Assembly (NCBI RefSeq): GCF_008641065.1
Contig: NZ_VTRS01000006.1
Span: forward strand, 144,245 to 208,244
Source: Rhabdaerophilum calidifontis
GTDB lineage: Bacteria; Pseudomonadota; Alphaproteobacteria; Rhizobiales; Beijerinckiaceae
Direction: 5' to 3'
Length of the DNA stretch: 64,000 nt
The translations under genes and the position numbers were made by a program. Below, in pieces: positions 51,056 through 59,974 of this stretch (its first letter is position 1; the number at the start of each line of letters is the position of its first letter). The notes beneath the pieces are model-generated. The model saw nothing but the letters and a program-made list of their open reading frames with translations, was not told the origin of the DNA and did no database searches.

Positions 51056-52695
51056 TCGCGGAACTGACACGCGGCGAGCGGCAGGCCGCCCTGATCATTC
51101 TCTGCGTCCTGGCGTTCACCGGGCTTCTCATGGCCGGTTTCGGCCGGGAGAGCGCGCTTGATTTCCACGGCGCCCTCGTGCTGGCGCTCTCGGTCGCGGG
51201 GCTCTTCGCGGTGATCCGCGGCTATTACGCGCCGCCGCCCGATCCGGCGCGGCTGCGGGAATATTTCGATGCGCCAGGCCGGGCCGGCATCCTGCTCGCC
51301 ATGGGCTGGGCGGTCATCGGCATGTTCTTCGGGGTCTGGGTCGCGGCGCTGCTCGCTTGGCCCGATCTCAATTTCGATTCCGAGTTCACGAGCTTCGGCC
51401 GCATCCGCCCCATCCACACCACCGGCGTCATCTTCGGCTTCGGCGGCAACGCGCTGATCGCGACGTCGTTCTATGTCATGCAGCGCACGAGCCGCGCGCG
51501 GATCCGCGATCAGCTCGGCGCGTGGTTCGTGCTGTTGGGCTACAACCTGTTCTGCCTGCTTGCCGTGACCGGCTACGCGCTGGGGGTGACGCAATCGAAG
51601 GAATATGCCGAGCCGGAATGGTATGCCGATCTCTGGCTGGTCGTGGTCTGGGTGGTCTATTTCGCCATCTACCTGCGGACCCTCGCGCATCGCAAGGAAC
51701 CGCACATCTACGTCGCCAACTGGTATTATCTGGCCTTCATCCTGGTCGTGGCGATGCTGCACATCGTCAACAACCTGGCGTTTCCGATCTCGCTCGGCAG
51801 CGACAAGAGCTATTCCCTCTTCGCCGGGGTGCAGGACGCGCTCACCGAATGGTGGTACGGGCACAACGCGGTCGCCTTCTTCCTCACCTCCGGCTTCCTG
51901 GGGATGATGTATTATTTCCTGCCGGTCCGGGCGGGGCGGCCGATCTATTCCTACCGGATGTCGATCATCAGCTTCTGGGGCATCACCTTCATGTATATGT
52001 GGGTGGGCTCCCATCACCTGCATTACACGGCGCTGCCGCAATGGGTGCAGACGCTGGGGATGACGTTCTCGATCGTCCTGCTCGTGCCGTCCTGGGGTTC
52101 GGCCGCCAATGCCCTGCTGACGCTGAACGGCGCCTGGCACAAGGTGCGTGACGACGCGACGCTGCGCTTCATGATGGTCTCGGCGGTGTTCTACGGCCTG
52201 ACCACGTTCGAGGGTTCGTTCCTCGCGATCCGCTCGGTGAATTCGCTGTCGCATTACACGGATTGGACGGTGGGCCATGTCCATGCCGGGGCGCTCGGCT
52301 GGGTGGCGATGATCAGCTTCGGCGCGATCTATGCCTCGGTGCCCTGGCTCTGGAAGCGCGAGCGCATGTATTCGACCCGGCTGGTCGAGGCGCATTTCTG
52401 GCTCGCGCTCGGCGGCACCGTCGTCTACGTCGTCGCGATGTGGAATTCCGGCATCATCCAGGGGCTGATGTGGCGGACCTACACGGAGAGCGGCACGCTC
52501 GCCTACAGCTTTGTCGATTCCGTCGCGGCGATGCATCCCTATTACATCGCCCGCGCCTTCGGCGGGCTGCTGTTCCTGACCGGCGCCGTGATCGGCTGCG
52601 TCAATATCGCGCTGACGATCCGGCACGCGCCGGCGCCTGCGGCGGCCGCCGATGCGGAGCCGCCGGCCGCCGGCCAGCTCCAGCCCGCGGAGTGA
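51052..52695 (+). CDS. ccoN: Cytochrome c oxidase, cbb3-type, subunit I
   Basis: Catalytic subunit of the high-affinity terminal oxidase, 547 residues with about 12-13 membrane helices. Ligands are visible: the low-spin heme His in RIRPIHTTGVIFGFGGN, the CuB His in WWYGHNAVAFFLTSGFLG, the His pair in VGSHHLHYTALPQW, and the heme His residues in HYTDWTVGHVHAGALGW. It pumps protons while reducing oxygen at low tension. It is followed by ccoO, ccoQ and ccoP in the usual order. Confidence 0.96.
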   Translation: MIAELTRGERQAALIILCVLAFTGLLMAGFGRESALDFHGALVLALSVAGLFAVIRGYYAPPPDPARLREYFDAPGRAGILLAMGWAVIGMFFGVWVAALLAWPDLNFDSEFTSFGRIRPIHTTGVIFGFGGNALIATSFYVMQRTSRARIRDQLGAWFVLLGYNLFCLLAVTGYALGVTQSKEYAEPEWYADLWLVVVWVVYFAIYLRTLAHRKEPHIYVANWYYLAFILVVAMLHIVNNLAFPISLGSDKSYSLFAGVQDALTEWWYGHNAVAFFLTSGFLGMMYYFLPVRAGRPIYSYRMSIISFWGITFMYMWVGSHHLHYTALPQWVQTLGMTFSIVLLVPSWGSAANALLTLNGAWHKVRDDATLRFMMVSAVFYGLTTFEGSFLAIRSVNSLSHYTDWTVGHVHAGALGWVAMISFGAIYASVPWLWKRERMYSTRLVEAHFWLALGGTVVYVVAMWNSGIIQGLMWRTYTESGTLAYSFVDSVAAMHPYYIARAFGGLLFLTGAVIGCVNIALTIRHAPAPAAAADAEPPAAGQLQPAE

Positions 52696-52699
52696 CCCC

Positions 52700-53431
52700 A
52701 TGTTCGGATTGCACCAGCGCCTCGAGCGCCGGACCCTCGCGCTCTCGCTCGCCATCATCGTCGCGGCGAGCATCGGCGGGCTGGTCGAAATTGCCCCGCT
52801 ATTCACGATCCATCAGACGGTGGAGGATGCGCCGGACATGCGCGTCTACACCCCGCTCGAGCTCGCGGGACGCAACATCTATATCCGCGAGGGCTGCTAT
52901 GCCTGCCACTCGCAGATGATCCGCACCTTGCGCGACGAGGTCGAGCGTTACGGGCCCTATTCGCTGGCGGTGGAGTCGAAATACGATCACCCGATGCTCT
53001 GGGGCTCGAAGCGCACCGGGCCGGATCTCGCGCGGCTCGGGGGGAAATATTCCGATGCCTGGCACGTGGCGCATCTCGAAAGCCCGCGTGCGGTGGTGCC
53101 GGAATCGGTGATGCCCGCCTATCGCTGGCTCTCGCGCAACCCCTTGCGCGTTTCCGATCTGCCGGCCCATCTGCGCGCGCAGAAGGCGGTGGGGGTGCCC
53201 TATAGCGACGCGATGATCGCCCATGCCGAGCAGGATGCCTTCGGGCAATCGGCGCCGGATTCCCCGCAGGCTGCCGGCGTGACGGCGCGCTATGGCGAGG
53301 CGACCAATCTCAGGGCCTTCGACGGCCGGCCGGACCGGCTGACCGAGATGGACGCGCTCGTCGCCTATCTCCAGATCCTGGGACGCCTGACCGATGCCGC
53401 GCATCGGCCGGTCGCCGCGGTGGCGCGATGA
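52700..53431 (+). CDS. ccoO: Cytochrome c oxidase, cbb3-type, subunit II
   Basis: Membrane-anchored monoheme cytochrome c, 243 residues. One N-terminal helix (LALSLAIIVAASIGGLVEIA), the heme motif GCYACHSQMIRTLRDEV (CxxCH near residue 68) and the Met-ligand region PESVMPAYRWLS. Start ATG 52700 is 4 bases after ccoN. The stop overlaps the ccoQ start (ATGA). Confidence 0.95.
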   Translation: MFGLHQRLERRTLALSLAIIVAASIGGLVEIAPLFTIHQTVEDAPDMRVYTPLELAGRNIYIREGCYACHSQMIRTLRDEVERYGPYSLAVESKYDHPMLWGSKRTGPDLARLGGKYSDAWHVAHLESPRAVVPESVMPAYRWLSRNPLRVSDLPAHLRAQKAVGVPYSDAMIAHAEQDAFGQSAPDSPQAAGVTARYGEATNLRAFDGRPDRLTEMDALVAYLQILGRLTDAAHRPVAAVAR

Positions 53432-53604
53432 CGGATCTCGTGGCGCATGACACGGTCGTCTGGTTCGCCAAGACGATCGGCCTGTTCTACCTGCTGGCGA
53501 TGGCCGGGCTCGCGCTGACCTATGCCTGCTGGCCCTCGAAGCAGCGTGAATTCGATCAGGCGGCGTCGGACATTCTCTCGCAGGAGGATCGGCCATGGCG
53601 ATAG
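53428..53604 (+). CDS. ccoQ: Cbb3-type oxidase subunit IV (CcoQ)
   Basis: Small 58-residue single-helix protein: MTDLVAHDTVVWFAKTIGLF, YLLAMAGLALTYACWPSKQR, then an acidic tail. CcoQ stabilises the CcoNO-CcoP interaction. Position, size and the WPSKQREFDQAA end fit the family. The ATG overlaps the ccoO stop, and the last 10 bases overlap the start of ccoP. Confidence 0.88.
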   Translation: MTDLVAHDTVVWFAKTIGLFYLLAMAGLALTYACWPSKQREFDQAASDILSQEDRPWR

Positions 53605-54500
53605 AGCGCGATCCGGTCACCGGCCGGCTGACGACCGGCCATGAATGGAACGGCATCAAGGAACTCGACACCCCGGTGCCGCGCCCGGTCTATTTCTTCC
53701 TGGTTGTCACGACCTTGTTCTGCATCGGCTATTGGCTGCTGATGCCGGCCTGGCCGCTCGGCACCACCTTCACGCGCGGGCTGCTCGGCGCCGACGAGCG
53801 GGCGCATGTCACCGCCGCCGTGGCGGAAGCCGCGCGCGACCGCGCGGGCTGGACGGCGCGGTTCGAGCGCGCGGATTTCGCGGCCATTCAGGCCGATCCG
53901 CGCCTGATGGCGATCATGCGCGAGACGGGGCGGACGCTGTTCGGCGACAATTGCGCGATGTGCCACGGCCGCGATGGCGCCGGCGGTCCCGGCTTCCCGA
54001 GCCTCAGGCGGGGCACACCGCTCTGGGGCGCCGCGCCGGAGGAAATCGCCGAGACGCTCAGGGTCGGCATCAATTCCACCCATCCCGAGAGCCGGGTTGC
54101 GCAGATGCCGGCCTTCGGCCGCGACGGGATACTGAAGCGCGCCGAGATCGAGGCGGTGGCGGCCTATCTGCGCGGGCTCGCGGACCCGCGGCTCGCGGCC
54201 GCGCCGGATGCGGTCGCCGGCGCCGAGCTCTTCGCCGGCAATTGCGCCGCCTGCCACGGCGCCGATGGCCGGGGCAGCCGCGAGACCGGCGCGCCGGATC
54301 TCGCCGACGAGACCTGGATCTATGGCGACGGGGCGCAGGCGGTGTTCAACACCATCTGGAACGGCCGGCAGGGCCAGATGCCGAGCTGGGAGGCGCGGCT
54401 TGCGCTGTGGGAGCGCCGGCTGCTGGCGCTCTATGTCGCCGATCTGCGGGCGCAGGAGCCGGGAAGCGCGCAAGGAAGCGCACAAGGAAGCACCCGATGA
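53595..54500 (+). CDS. ccoP: Cytochrome c oxidase, cbb3-type, subunit III
   Basis: Membrane-anchored diheme cytochrome c of 301 residues that feeds electrons to CcoO/CcoN. N-terminal HEWNGIKELDTPVPRPVYFF and one helix are the family start. Two heme motifs, NCAMCHGRDGAGG (about 116) and NCAACHGADGRGS (about 217), are each followed by a Met-ligand region (AQMPAFGRDGIL and GQMPSWEARL). The tail has a short GSAQGSAQGS repeat. The stop overlaps the following small gene by 4 bases. Confidence 0.95.
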   Translation: MAIERDPVTGRLTTGHEWNGIKELDTPVPRPVYFFLVVTTLFCIGYWLLMPAWPLGTTFTRGLLGADERAHVTAAVAEAARDRAGWTARFERADFAAIQADPRLMAIMRETGRTLFGDNCAMCHGRDGAGGPGFPSLRRGTPLWGAAPEEIAETLRVGINSTHPESRVAQMPAFGRDGILKRAEIEAVAAYLRGLADPRLAAAPDAVAGAELFAGNCAACHGADGRGSRETGAPDLADETWIYGDGAQAVFNTIWNGRQGQMPSWEARLALWERRLLALYVADLRAQEPGSAQGSAQGSTR

Positions 54501-54703
54501 GCCGCTCCATGGATCGCGCCCGCGTCCCCCGGCGGCTTGTGCTCTGGCTCGGCATTGCCGCCGGGCTTGCGCTTTTCATCGCCGCGAATGCGCATCTCTA
54601 CATTGTCTCGCAGCGCTCTCAGCCGGATTGCGTCGCGCATGCGCGGCTCGGCGAGCGGGACGGCCGCCCCGCCGCGGCGCGCTCCGCCTGTGCGCCGCGA
54701 TGA
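54497..54703 (+). CDS. Small single-helix membrane protein of the cbb3 operon
   Basis: A 68-residue protein translationally coupled to ccoP. A basic N-terminus is followed by one membrane helix (RLVLWLGIAAGLALFIAANA) and a short periplasmic tail HLYIVSQRSQPDCVAHARLG ending RSACAPR with two cysteines. Similar short proteins with an NAH...SQPDCV core occur after ccoP in other alphaproteobacteria, as far as I recall. The conserved cysteines suggest a disulfide, or a role in heme or copper handling; function unproven. Confidence 0.7.
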   Translation: MSRSMDRARVPRRLVLWLGIAAGLALFIAANAHLYIVSQRSQPDCVAHARLGERDGRPAAARSACAPR

Positions 54704-54737
54704 GCTGGCATCCCGTTCCCGCGAGGAGGTTCCGCCG

Positions 54738-55571
54738 ATGAATCCCGGATCCGAGATCGACCTGCCGCTGCCCCGCGCGGAGCCCGTGCCATCGGCCTAT
54801 GCCCGCCCCTGGGTGACGCGTGCCGCGCCGCGCGCCTGGCTTGCCGCCGGCTGGCGGGACCTGCGCCATGACCCGGCCTCCAGCCTTGCCTATGGCGTCC
54901 TCGTCTGGCTGGCCTCGCTGGGGCTCATCCTTTTCGTGGTCCGGCATGGGCGGGATTATATCCTGTTTCCGCTGCTGGCGGGGTTCCTGGTCGTCGGCCC
55001 GCTGGTGGCGCTCGGGCTCTACGAGAAGAGCCGCCGGCTTGCGGCGGGCGAGACGGCCGGGCTGTGGCGGATGGTGTTCCTGCATCCGGCCTCGGGCGCG
55101 CAGATCCTGTTCACCGGCGCGCTGCTCTGCCTGCTGATGCTCGCCTGGATGCGGGCGGCGGTGCTGATCTACGCGCTGTTCTTCGGCCTGCGGCCGTTTC
55201 CCGGCCTCGACCAGATCGCGCCGATGCTGTTCACCACGCCCACCGGCTGGGCGATGCTCTTCGTCGGCAGCGCGATCGGCGCGCTCTTCGCGGCCTTCTC
55301 CTTCGCGATCAGCGTGTTCGCGCTGCCGATGCAGCTCACCGAGCGTGTCGATGCGCTGACCGCGATGGGCAGTTCCATGTCCTTGGTCTGGCGCAACCTG
55401 CCGGTCATGCTGCTCTGGGGTGGAATCGTGCTCGCGCTGTTCCTGGCTGCGGTGGCGACCGCGCTGCTCGGGCTGATCGTGGTCTTTCCCCTGCTCGGCC
55501 ACGCGACCTGGCATGCCTATGAGACGATGCGCGCGCCCGCGCCGGACGGGCGGGAGACGGTGGCGCCATGA
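54738..55571 (+). CDS. DUF2189 family membrane protein
   Basis: A 277-residue inner-membrane protein with about six helices (YGVLVWLASLGLILFVVRHG, YILFPLLAGFLVVGPLVALG and others) and the DUF2189 hallmark GLYEKSRRLAAGE. These proteins are often encoded near respiratory oxidase or nitrate-respiration genes, and their function is unknown. GAGGAGG precedes ATG 54738. The stop overlaps ccoS by 4 bases, placing it inside the oxidase operon. Confidence 0.82.
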   Translation: MNPGSEIDLPLPRAEPVPSAYARPWVTRAAPRAWLAAGWRDLRHDPASSLAYGVLVWLASLGLILFVVRHGRDYILFPLLAGFLVVGPLVALGLYEKSRRLAAGETAGLWRMVFLHPASGAQILFTGALLCLLMLAWMRAAVLIYALFFGLRPFPGLDQIAPMLFTTPTGWAMLFVGSAIGALFAAFSFAISVFALPMQLTERVDALTAMGSSMSLVWRNLPVMLLWGGIVLALFLAAVATALLGLIVVFPLLGHATWHAYETMRAPAPDGRETVAP

Positions 55572-55714
55572 CGTTGCTGCACCTGATCCCCACCGCGCTG
55601 GTGATCGGCGCCGCGGCGCTCGCGGCGCTGCTCTGGTCGCTCGGCAACGGGCAATACGAGGATCTCGAAGGCGCTGCCGAGCGGGTGCTGATCGAGGAGG
55701 AGCGGCCGGAATGA
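55568..55714 (+). CDS. ccoS: Cbb3-type oxidase assembly protein CcoS
   Basis: A 48-residue single-helix protein: MTLLHLIPTALVIGAAALAA, LLWSLGNGQYEDLEGAAERV, then an acidic end. The LWSL-x-GQYEDLEG segment is the CcoS signature. CcoS is needed for cofactor insertion into cbb3 oxidase. It overlaps the DUF2189 stop by 4 bases. CcoG, CcoH and the copper ATPase CcoI, which usually accompany it, are not in this window. Confidence 0.88.
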   Translation: MTLLHLIPTALVIGAAALAALLWSLGNGQYEDLEGAAERVLIEEERPE

Positions 55715-55780
55715 GACGGGCCGGCCCCTGGGGGACCGGCTCCGGATTGGGGAGAGGGCAGGTTACCGCCGCCCGCCGGA

Positions 55781-56971
55781 TCAGCCATAGGGCTTCACGG
55801 CTTCCAGCGCCGTCATCACCCCCCGCAGTTCCGCGAGCCCGCGCAAACGTCCGATCGCCGGGTAGCCGGGATGGCTGCCGCGGCCGATATCGTAGAGGAT
55901 CTCGTGGCCATGGTCCGGCCGCATGGGGATCTGCCAATGCGTCCAGCCGGCCTTGCGCCGCCGCGCCTCTTCGCCGAGCAGCGCATCGACCAGCGCCACC
56001 ATGTCGGTATCGCCGCCGAGATGTTCGGCCTCCATGAAGGAGCCGTCGGGATCCTTGCGGACATTGCGCAGATGCGCGAACCAGATCCGGTCCGCGAAGC
56101 GCCGCGCCAGCGCCGGCACGTCGTTGTCGGGATGCGCGCCGAGCGAGCCGGAGCAGAGCGTGACGCCGTTGGCCGGGTTGTCGACCATGGCCAGGATCGC
56201 CGCGAGATCCTCGCCGGTCGAGACGATGCGCGGCAGGCCGAAGAGCGGCCGGGGCGGATCGTCGGGATGGATGCAGAGATTGATGCCGACCTCCGCCGCG
56301 GTCGGGATCACCGCCTCCAGGAACCGCTTGAGATTGGCGCGCAGGGTGTCCGGCGCCATGCCGCGATAGCGCGCGAGCATAGTGCGCAGGCCGGGCACGT
56401 CGTAACGGTCATAGGCGCCGGGCAGGCCCGCCATGATATTGGCGAGAAGCCGTTTCTTGTCGTCCTCGCTCGCGGCGTCATGCCAGGCGCGGGCCCGGGC
56501 GAGCACCGCGTCGGAATGGCCCTCCTCGGCGCCGGGACGCTCGAGGATCAGCCAGTCGAAGGCGACGTATTCATGCAGGTTGAAGCGCAGTGCCGTCGCG
56601 CCGCCGGGCACGGGAGCATCGAGCTGCGTGCGCGTCCAGTCGAGCACCGGCATGAAATTGTAGCACACCGTCCTGAGCCCGGCCGCCGCGAGGTTGCGCA
56701 GCGATTGCCGGTAATTGGCGAAGATCGGTTCGAGATCACCCTCGCCGATCTTGACCTGTTCGTGCACCGGCAGACTTTCCACGACCGACCAGGTGAGCCC
56801 GAAGCCGGGTGACGCGATCTCGGCCTTGCGCGTCTCGATCTCCTCGGGCGACCAGACGGTACCATAGGGAATATGGTGCAATGCGGTGACAATGCCGGTC
56901 GCGCCCGCCTGCCGCGCAGCGGCAAGGGTGACCCTGTCCTCCGGACCGAACCAGCGCCAAGTCTGTTCCAT
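55781..56971 (-). CDS. uxuA: Mannonate dehydratase
   Basis: Converts D-mannonate to 2-keto-3-deoxygluconate in hexuronate catabolism. The 396-residue TIM barrel shows WRWFGPEDRVTLAAARQAGA at the start, GLRTVCYNFMPVLDWTRTQL, the metal-binding INLCIHPDDPPRPLFGLPRI, GVTLCSGSLGAHPDND, and WFAHLRNV with the C-terminal RPDHGHEILYD. It is the last gene of an operon with a TRAP transporter (15 bases downstream of dctM). Confidence 0.94.
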   Translation of the reverse strand: MEQTWRWFGPEDRVTLAAARQAGATGIVTALHHIPYGTVWSPEEIETRKAEIASPGFGLTWSVVESLPVHEQVKIGEGDLEPIFANYRQSLRNLAAAGLRTVCYNFMPVLDWTRTQLDAPVPGGATALRFNLHEYVAFDWLILERPGAEEGHSDAVLARARAWHDAASEDDKKRLLANIMAGLPGAYDRYDVPGLRTMLARYRGMAPDTLRANLKRFLEAVIPTAAEVGINLCIHPDDPPRPLFGLPRIVSTGEDLAAILAMVDNPANGVTLCSGSLGAHPDNDVPALARRFADRIWFAHLRNVRKDPDGSFMEAEHLGGDTDMVALVDALLGEEARRRKAGWTHWQIPMRPDHGHEILYDIGRGSHPGYPAIGRLRGLAELRGVMTALEAVKPYG

Positions 56972-56986
56972 CGTCGATTCTCTCTC

Positions 56987-58264
56987 TTACATGAGCATGT
57001 TCGGCAGCCAGAGCACCAGCCCCGGCATCAGCGCGAGGAAGGCGATCACCGCCACGATCATGAGGACGAAGGGGATCGCCTCGACCGTGTATTCCTCGAC
57101 GCTCGTGTCCAGGATCGAGCAGACCGTATACATCGCCACCCCGACCGGCGGCGTCATCGAGCCGAGCGTGACGATCGACATCATCAGGATGCCGAAATGC
57201 ACCGGATCGACGCCAAGCTCCTTGATGATCGGCACGAAGATCGGGGTCAGCAGCAGCACCAGGACGGTGCTTTCCACGAAGCAGCCGGCGATCAGCAGAA
57301 AGAGCAGGATCAGCAGGATGATGACGATCGGCTCGCGCGAGAGGCCCAGCATCCATTCCGCCACTTCCTGCGGCGCCTGCTCGAAGATCAGCGCGTAGCC
57401 GACCATGCCCGAGAGCAGGATGATCAGCATGATCACGCCCACGTCGAGCACGCCTTCGCCGAGCGCCTCCAGCGCCTTGCCCCAGGTCAGCTCCCTGTGG
57501 AACACCACGCCGATCACCATGGCATAGACCACCGCGAAGGCGCCGATCTCGGACGGCGTGAATACGCCGCCGCGAATGCCGACGAGCAACGCGACGGGGA
57601 AGAGCAGCGCCCATTTCGCGTCGATCACGGCCCGCAGCACGGTCCGGGAATCCGGCAATTCCTTGGCGGCGGCCTGGTAGCCGCGCTTGCGTGCGATGAC
57701 GAACACCACGCCCATCAGCGCAATCATCATCAGCAGCCCGGGGATCACCCCGGCGAGGAAGAGCCGGCCGATCGAGACATTGCCGACGAAACCGTAGAGG
57801 ATCAGCCCGAGGCTCGGCGGAATCGTCGCGGTGATCAGCGAGCCGACGGCGATCGTGGCGCAGGTGAAGCCCTTGGAATAGCCGCGCCGGATCATGTCCG
57901 GCCCGAGGATGCGCGCCTCCATGGCGGCATCGGCGACCGCCGAGCCGGAGACGCCGCCCATCAGCGTTGAGAGCAGGATGCAGACCTGCGCGAGGCCGCC
58001 CGCCATCCAGGAGACGAGGACGTTCGAGACGGTGATGAGCCGGTGGGTGATGCCGGTCTTGTTCATCATATGCCCGGCGAGCACGAAGAACGGCACCGCG
58101 AGCAGCGGGAAGCTCTGCGAGGCGGTCGCGATCTGCTGCACGCCGATGCCGAGCGGAACCGAGCCCGAGAACACGAAGAAGCTGAAGCCCGAAATGCCGA
58201 TCGCCAGCGAAACGGGCAGGCCGAGAAACATCAGCAGGAAGAAGAGACCCCAGAGCAGAAGCAT
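56987..58264 (-). CDS. TRAP transporter large permease DctM
   Basis: Large membrane subunit of 425 residues with about 12 helices: LLLWGLFFLLMFLGLPVSLA, PFFVLAGHMMNKTGITHRLI, STLMGGVSGSAVADAAMEAR, TATIPPSLGLILYGFVGNVS, and the end FVPIIKELGVDPVHFGILMM. It acts with the DctQ and DctP proteins of the same operon. Neighbouring uxuA makes mannonate, fructuronate or a related hexuronate the likely cargo. Confidence 0.93.
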   Translation of the reverse strand: MLLLWGLFFLLMFLGLPVSLAIGISGFSFFVFSGSVPLGIGVQQIATASQSFPLLAVPFFVLAGHMMNKTGITHRLITVSNVLVSWMAGGLAQVCILLSTLMGGVSGSAVADAAMEARILGPDMIRRGYSKGFTCATIAVGSLITATIPPSLGLILYGFVGNVSIGRLFLAGVIPGLLMMIALMGVVFVIARKRGYQAAAKELPDSRTVLRAVIDAKWALLFPVALLVGIRGGVFTPSEIGAFAVVYAMVIGVVFHRELTWGKALEALGEGVLDVGVIMLIILLSGMVGYALIFEQAPQEVAEWMLGLSREPIVIILLILLFLLIAGCFVESTVLVLLLTPIFVPIIKELGVDPVHFGILMMSIVTLGSMTPPVGVAMYTVCSILDTSVEEYTVEAIPFVLMIVAVIAFLALMPGLVLWLPNMLM

Positions 58265-58270
58265 CGCGCG

Positions 58271-58777
58271 TTACCCCAGCTGGCTTTCCGAGCGGTCGAG
58301 GCTCTTGTCGGCATAGAAGACGAGCCCGCGCGTGCGGAGTGCGCCGATGAGGTTCCCGGCGAGCGTGATCGCGAGCAGCCCGGCGCCGAACGGCACCGCC
58401 GAGGTCACCCAGGCGTAGGAGATGCCGCTATCGCCGTAGATCCGCTGCCAGTTGAGCACGGTCAGCCGGTATCCGGCGACGACCAGCGCGATGAGAAAGG
58501 CCAGCGCGACGATCCCCAGCCCGACCTCGATGATGTGGCGCGGCGTGTGGGGCAGCTTCCGGACGAAAAGATCGACCCCGATATGCGCCTTGATCCGCAT
58601 CGCGCGGTTGGCGCCGAGAAAGCACAGCCAGATGAACAGGAGCTGCGCCAGATCGACCGACCAGATCAGCGGATGGCCGATGGTCCGGGCAATCGCTGCG
58701 GCGAAGACCAGCAGCACGATGGCGGCGAGCAGGGCCTTCGAGACAAGATCCTCAAGGCGCGCCAGAAGGGCGGACAT
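58271..58777 (-). CDS. TRAP transporter small permease DctQ
   Basis: A 168-residue four-helix membrane protein: LLAAIVLLVFAAAIARTIGH, WSVDLAQLLFIWLCFLGANR, the HIGVDLFVRKLPHTPRHII segment typical of DctQ, and GLLAITLAGNLIGALR. It bridges DctM and the binding protein. It lies 6 bases before dctM and 116 bases after dctP on the same strand. Confidence 0.9.
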   Translation of the reverse strand: MSALLARLEDLVSKALLAAIVLLVFAAAIARTIGHPLIWSVDLAQLLFIWLCFLGANRAMRIKAHIGVDLFVRKLPHTPRHIIEVGLGIVALAFLIALVVAGYRLTVLNWQRIYGDSGISYAWVTSAVPFGAGLLAITLAGNLIGALRTRGLVFYADKSLDRSESQLG

Positions 58778-58893
58778 GGAAGCCTCCGCGATCGAGGGGG
58801 CGGCATGGACGGGGAAAATTGCCGCCGGCGTGTTGGCGACGCCGGCGGCAGTCCGCGGCCGGCGGCTGGCGCCGGTCGCTGGGGACCCCGGGG

Positions 58894-59877
58894 TTATTTC
58901 AGGATCGCATCGACCTTGGTCTTGAGATCGGCATAGCCGAGCTTCTCGTAGACGCCCTTGGTCGCCTCGACGAACGGGGCCTTGTCGATCTCGGCGATCG
59001 CCATGCCCTTGGCCTTCATCTGCTCCTCGAGCCCGGCCAGCGATTCCTGCGTCAGTCTGGAAGCGAAATCACCGGCGGCGAGCGATTCCTCGCGCAGGAT
59101 CTTCTGGAGATCCGGCGGCAGCTTGTCGAACCATTGCGCGGAGGTGACGATGCCGGTGATGAGGTTGAAATGCCCGGTCTTGGTGAGGTTCTTGGTCACC
59201 TCGTAGAGGCGGGCGCCGAAGGTCGCGGGGTGCTGGGCCTCGGCGGCGTCGATCACCTTCTGCTGGAGCGCGGGATAGACCTCGCCCCAGGCCAAGGGCG
59301 TCGGGGTGGCGCCCATGGCGCGGATCGTCTCCATCCAGACCGGCGCGCCCGGCGTGCGCAGCCGGACGCCCGCGAGATCGGCCGGCAGCTTGATCGGCTT
59401 GTTGGTGAGCAGATGCCGCTCGCCCTGCCACCAGTTGAACGACAGCACCTGGTGCCCGGAGGCCTTCCTGAGCTGGCCGGCCCATTCCTCGAACATCGGC
59501 GAGGTCACGACCTTGCGGATGCCGTCGAAGCCGCTCGCGACATAGGGCGCCGAGAGGATGCCGAATTCCTTGACGAAGACCGCGAGCCGGCCGCCATCGA
59601 CCACCACCGCGACATTCGCGCCGGCGCGCGCCTGTTCGAGCACGTCCTCGTCCTTGCCGAGCTGCGAGCCGGGGAAGATGCGGATCGTGAGCTGGTTGTT
59701 GGAGCGTTTGGCGACCTCGTCGCGCATGCGCTCAAGCCCCTTGTAGATCGGGTCATCGCGGGTGAGCGCGGTGTTGATGTTGAGCTGGTGCTGCGCCTGC
59801 GCCGCGGCGCCGAGGCCGAGCAGGGCCGCGCCGGCGACGAGCGCCCCGAACATGCGCTTTGACAGATGATGTCGCAT
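58894..59877 (-). CDS. TRAP transporter substrate-binding protein DctP
   Basis: Periplasmic binding protein of 327 residues. The Sec-type signal MRHHLSKRMFGALVAGAALL ends at AQAQ. Family features: LTIRIFPGSQLGKDEDVLEQ, the ligand-clamp LAGVRLRTPGAPVWMETIRA, GEVYPALQQKVIDAAEAQHP and TSAQWFDKLPPDLQKILREE. GGAGGAG precedes ATG 59877, excluding a longer frame that runs into the divergent gntR gene. It is the first gene of the uxuA operon. The ligand is probably a hexuronate or aldonate. Confidence 0.92.
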   Translation of the reverse strand: MRHHLSKRMFGALVAGAALLGLGAAAQAQHQLNINTALTRDDPIYKGLERMRDEVAKRSNNQLTIRIFPGSQLGKDEDVLEQARAGANVAVVVDGGRLAVFVKEFGILSAPYVASGFDGIRKVVTSPMFEEWAGQLRKASGHQVLSFNWWQGERHLLTNKPIKLPADLAGVRLRTPGAPVWMETIRAMGATPTPLAWGEVYPALQQKVIDAAEAQHPATFGARLYEVTKNLTKTGHFNLITGIVTSAQWFDKLPPDLQKILREESLAAGDFASRLTQESLAGLEEQMKAKGMAIAEIDKAPFVEATKGVYEKLGYADLKTKVDAILK

Positions 59878-59918
59878 TATTGTCTCCTCCCTGTTTGGGG
59901 CCTTTCCAATTTCATGGA

Positions 59919-59932
59919 GTATGGCACCATAC
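59919..59932. promoter_or_regulatory. GntR-type operator between gntR and the TRAP/uxuA operon
   Basis: GTATGG-CA-CCATAC is a perfect 6+6 bp inverted repeat in the 97 bp divergent space, 42 bp upstream of the dctP start and 42 bp upstream of the gntR start. UxuR/ExuR and other FadR-subfamily GntR proteins bind short palindromes of TGGT-ACCA type, so this is very likely the site by which the adjacent regulator controls both directions. Confidence 0.65.
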
Positions 59933-59974
59933 AGGAATGATAGCCGCTTTGGCGGCGCACGCAAGGAGTCTCGC

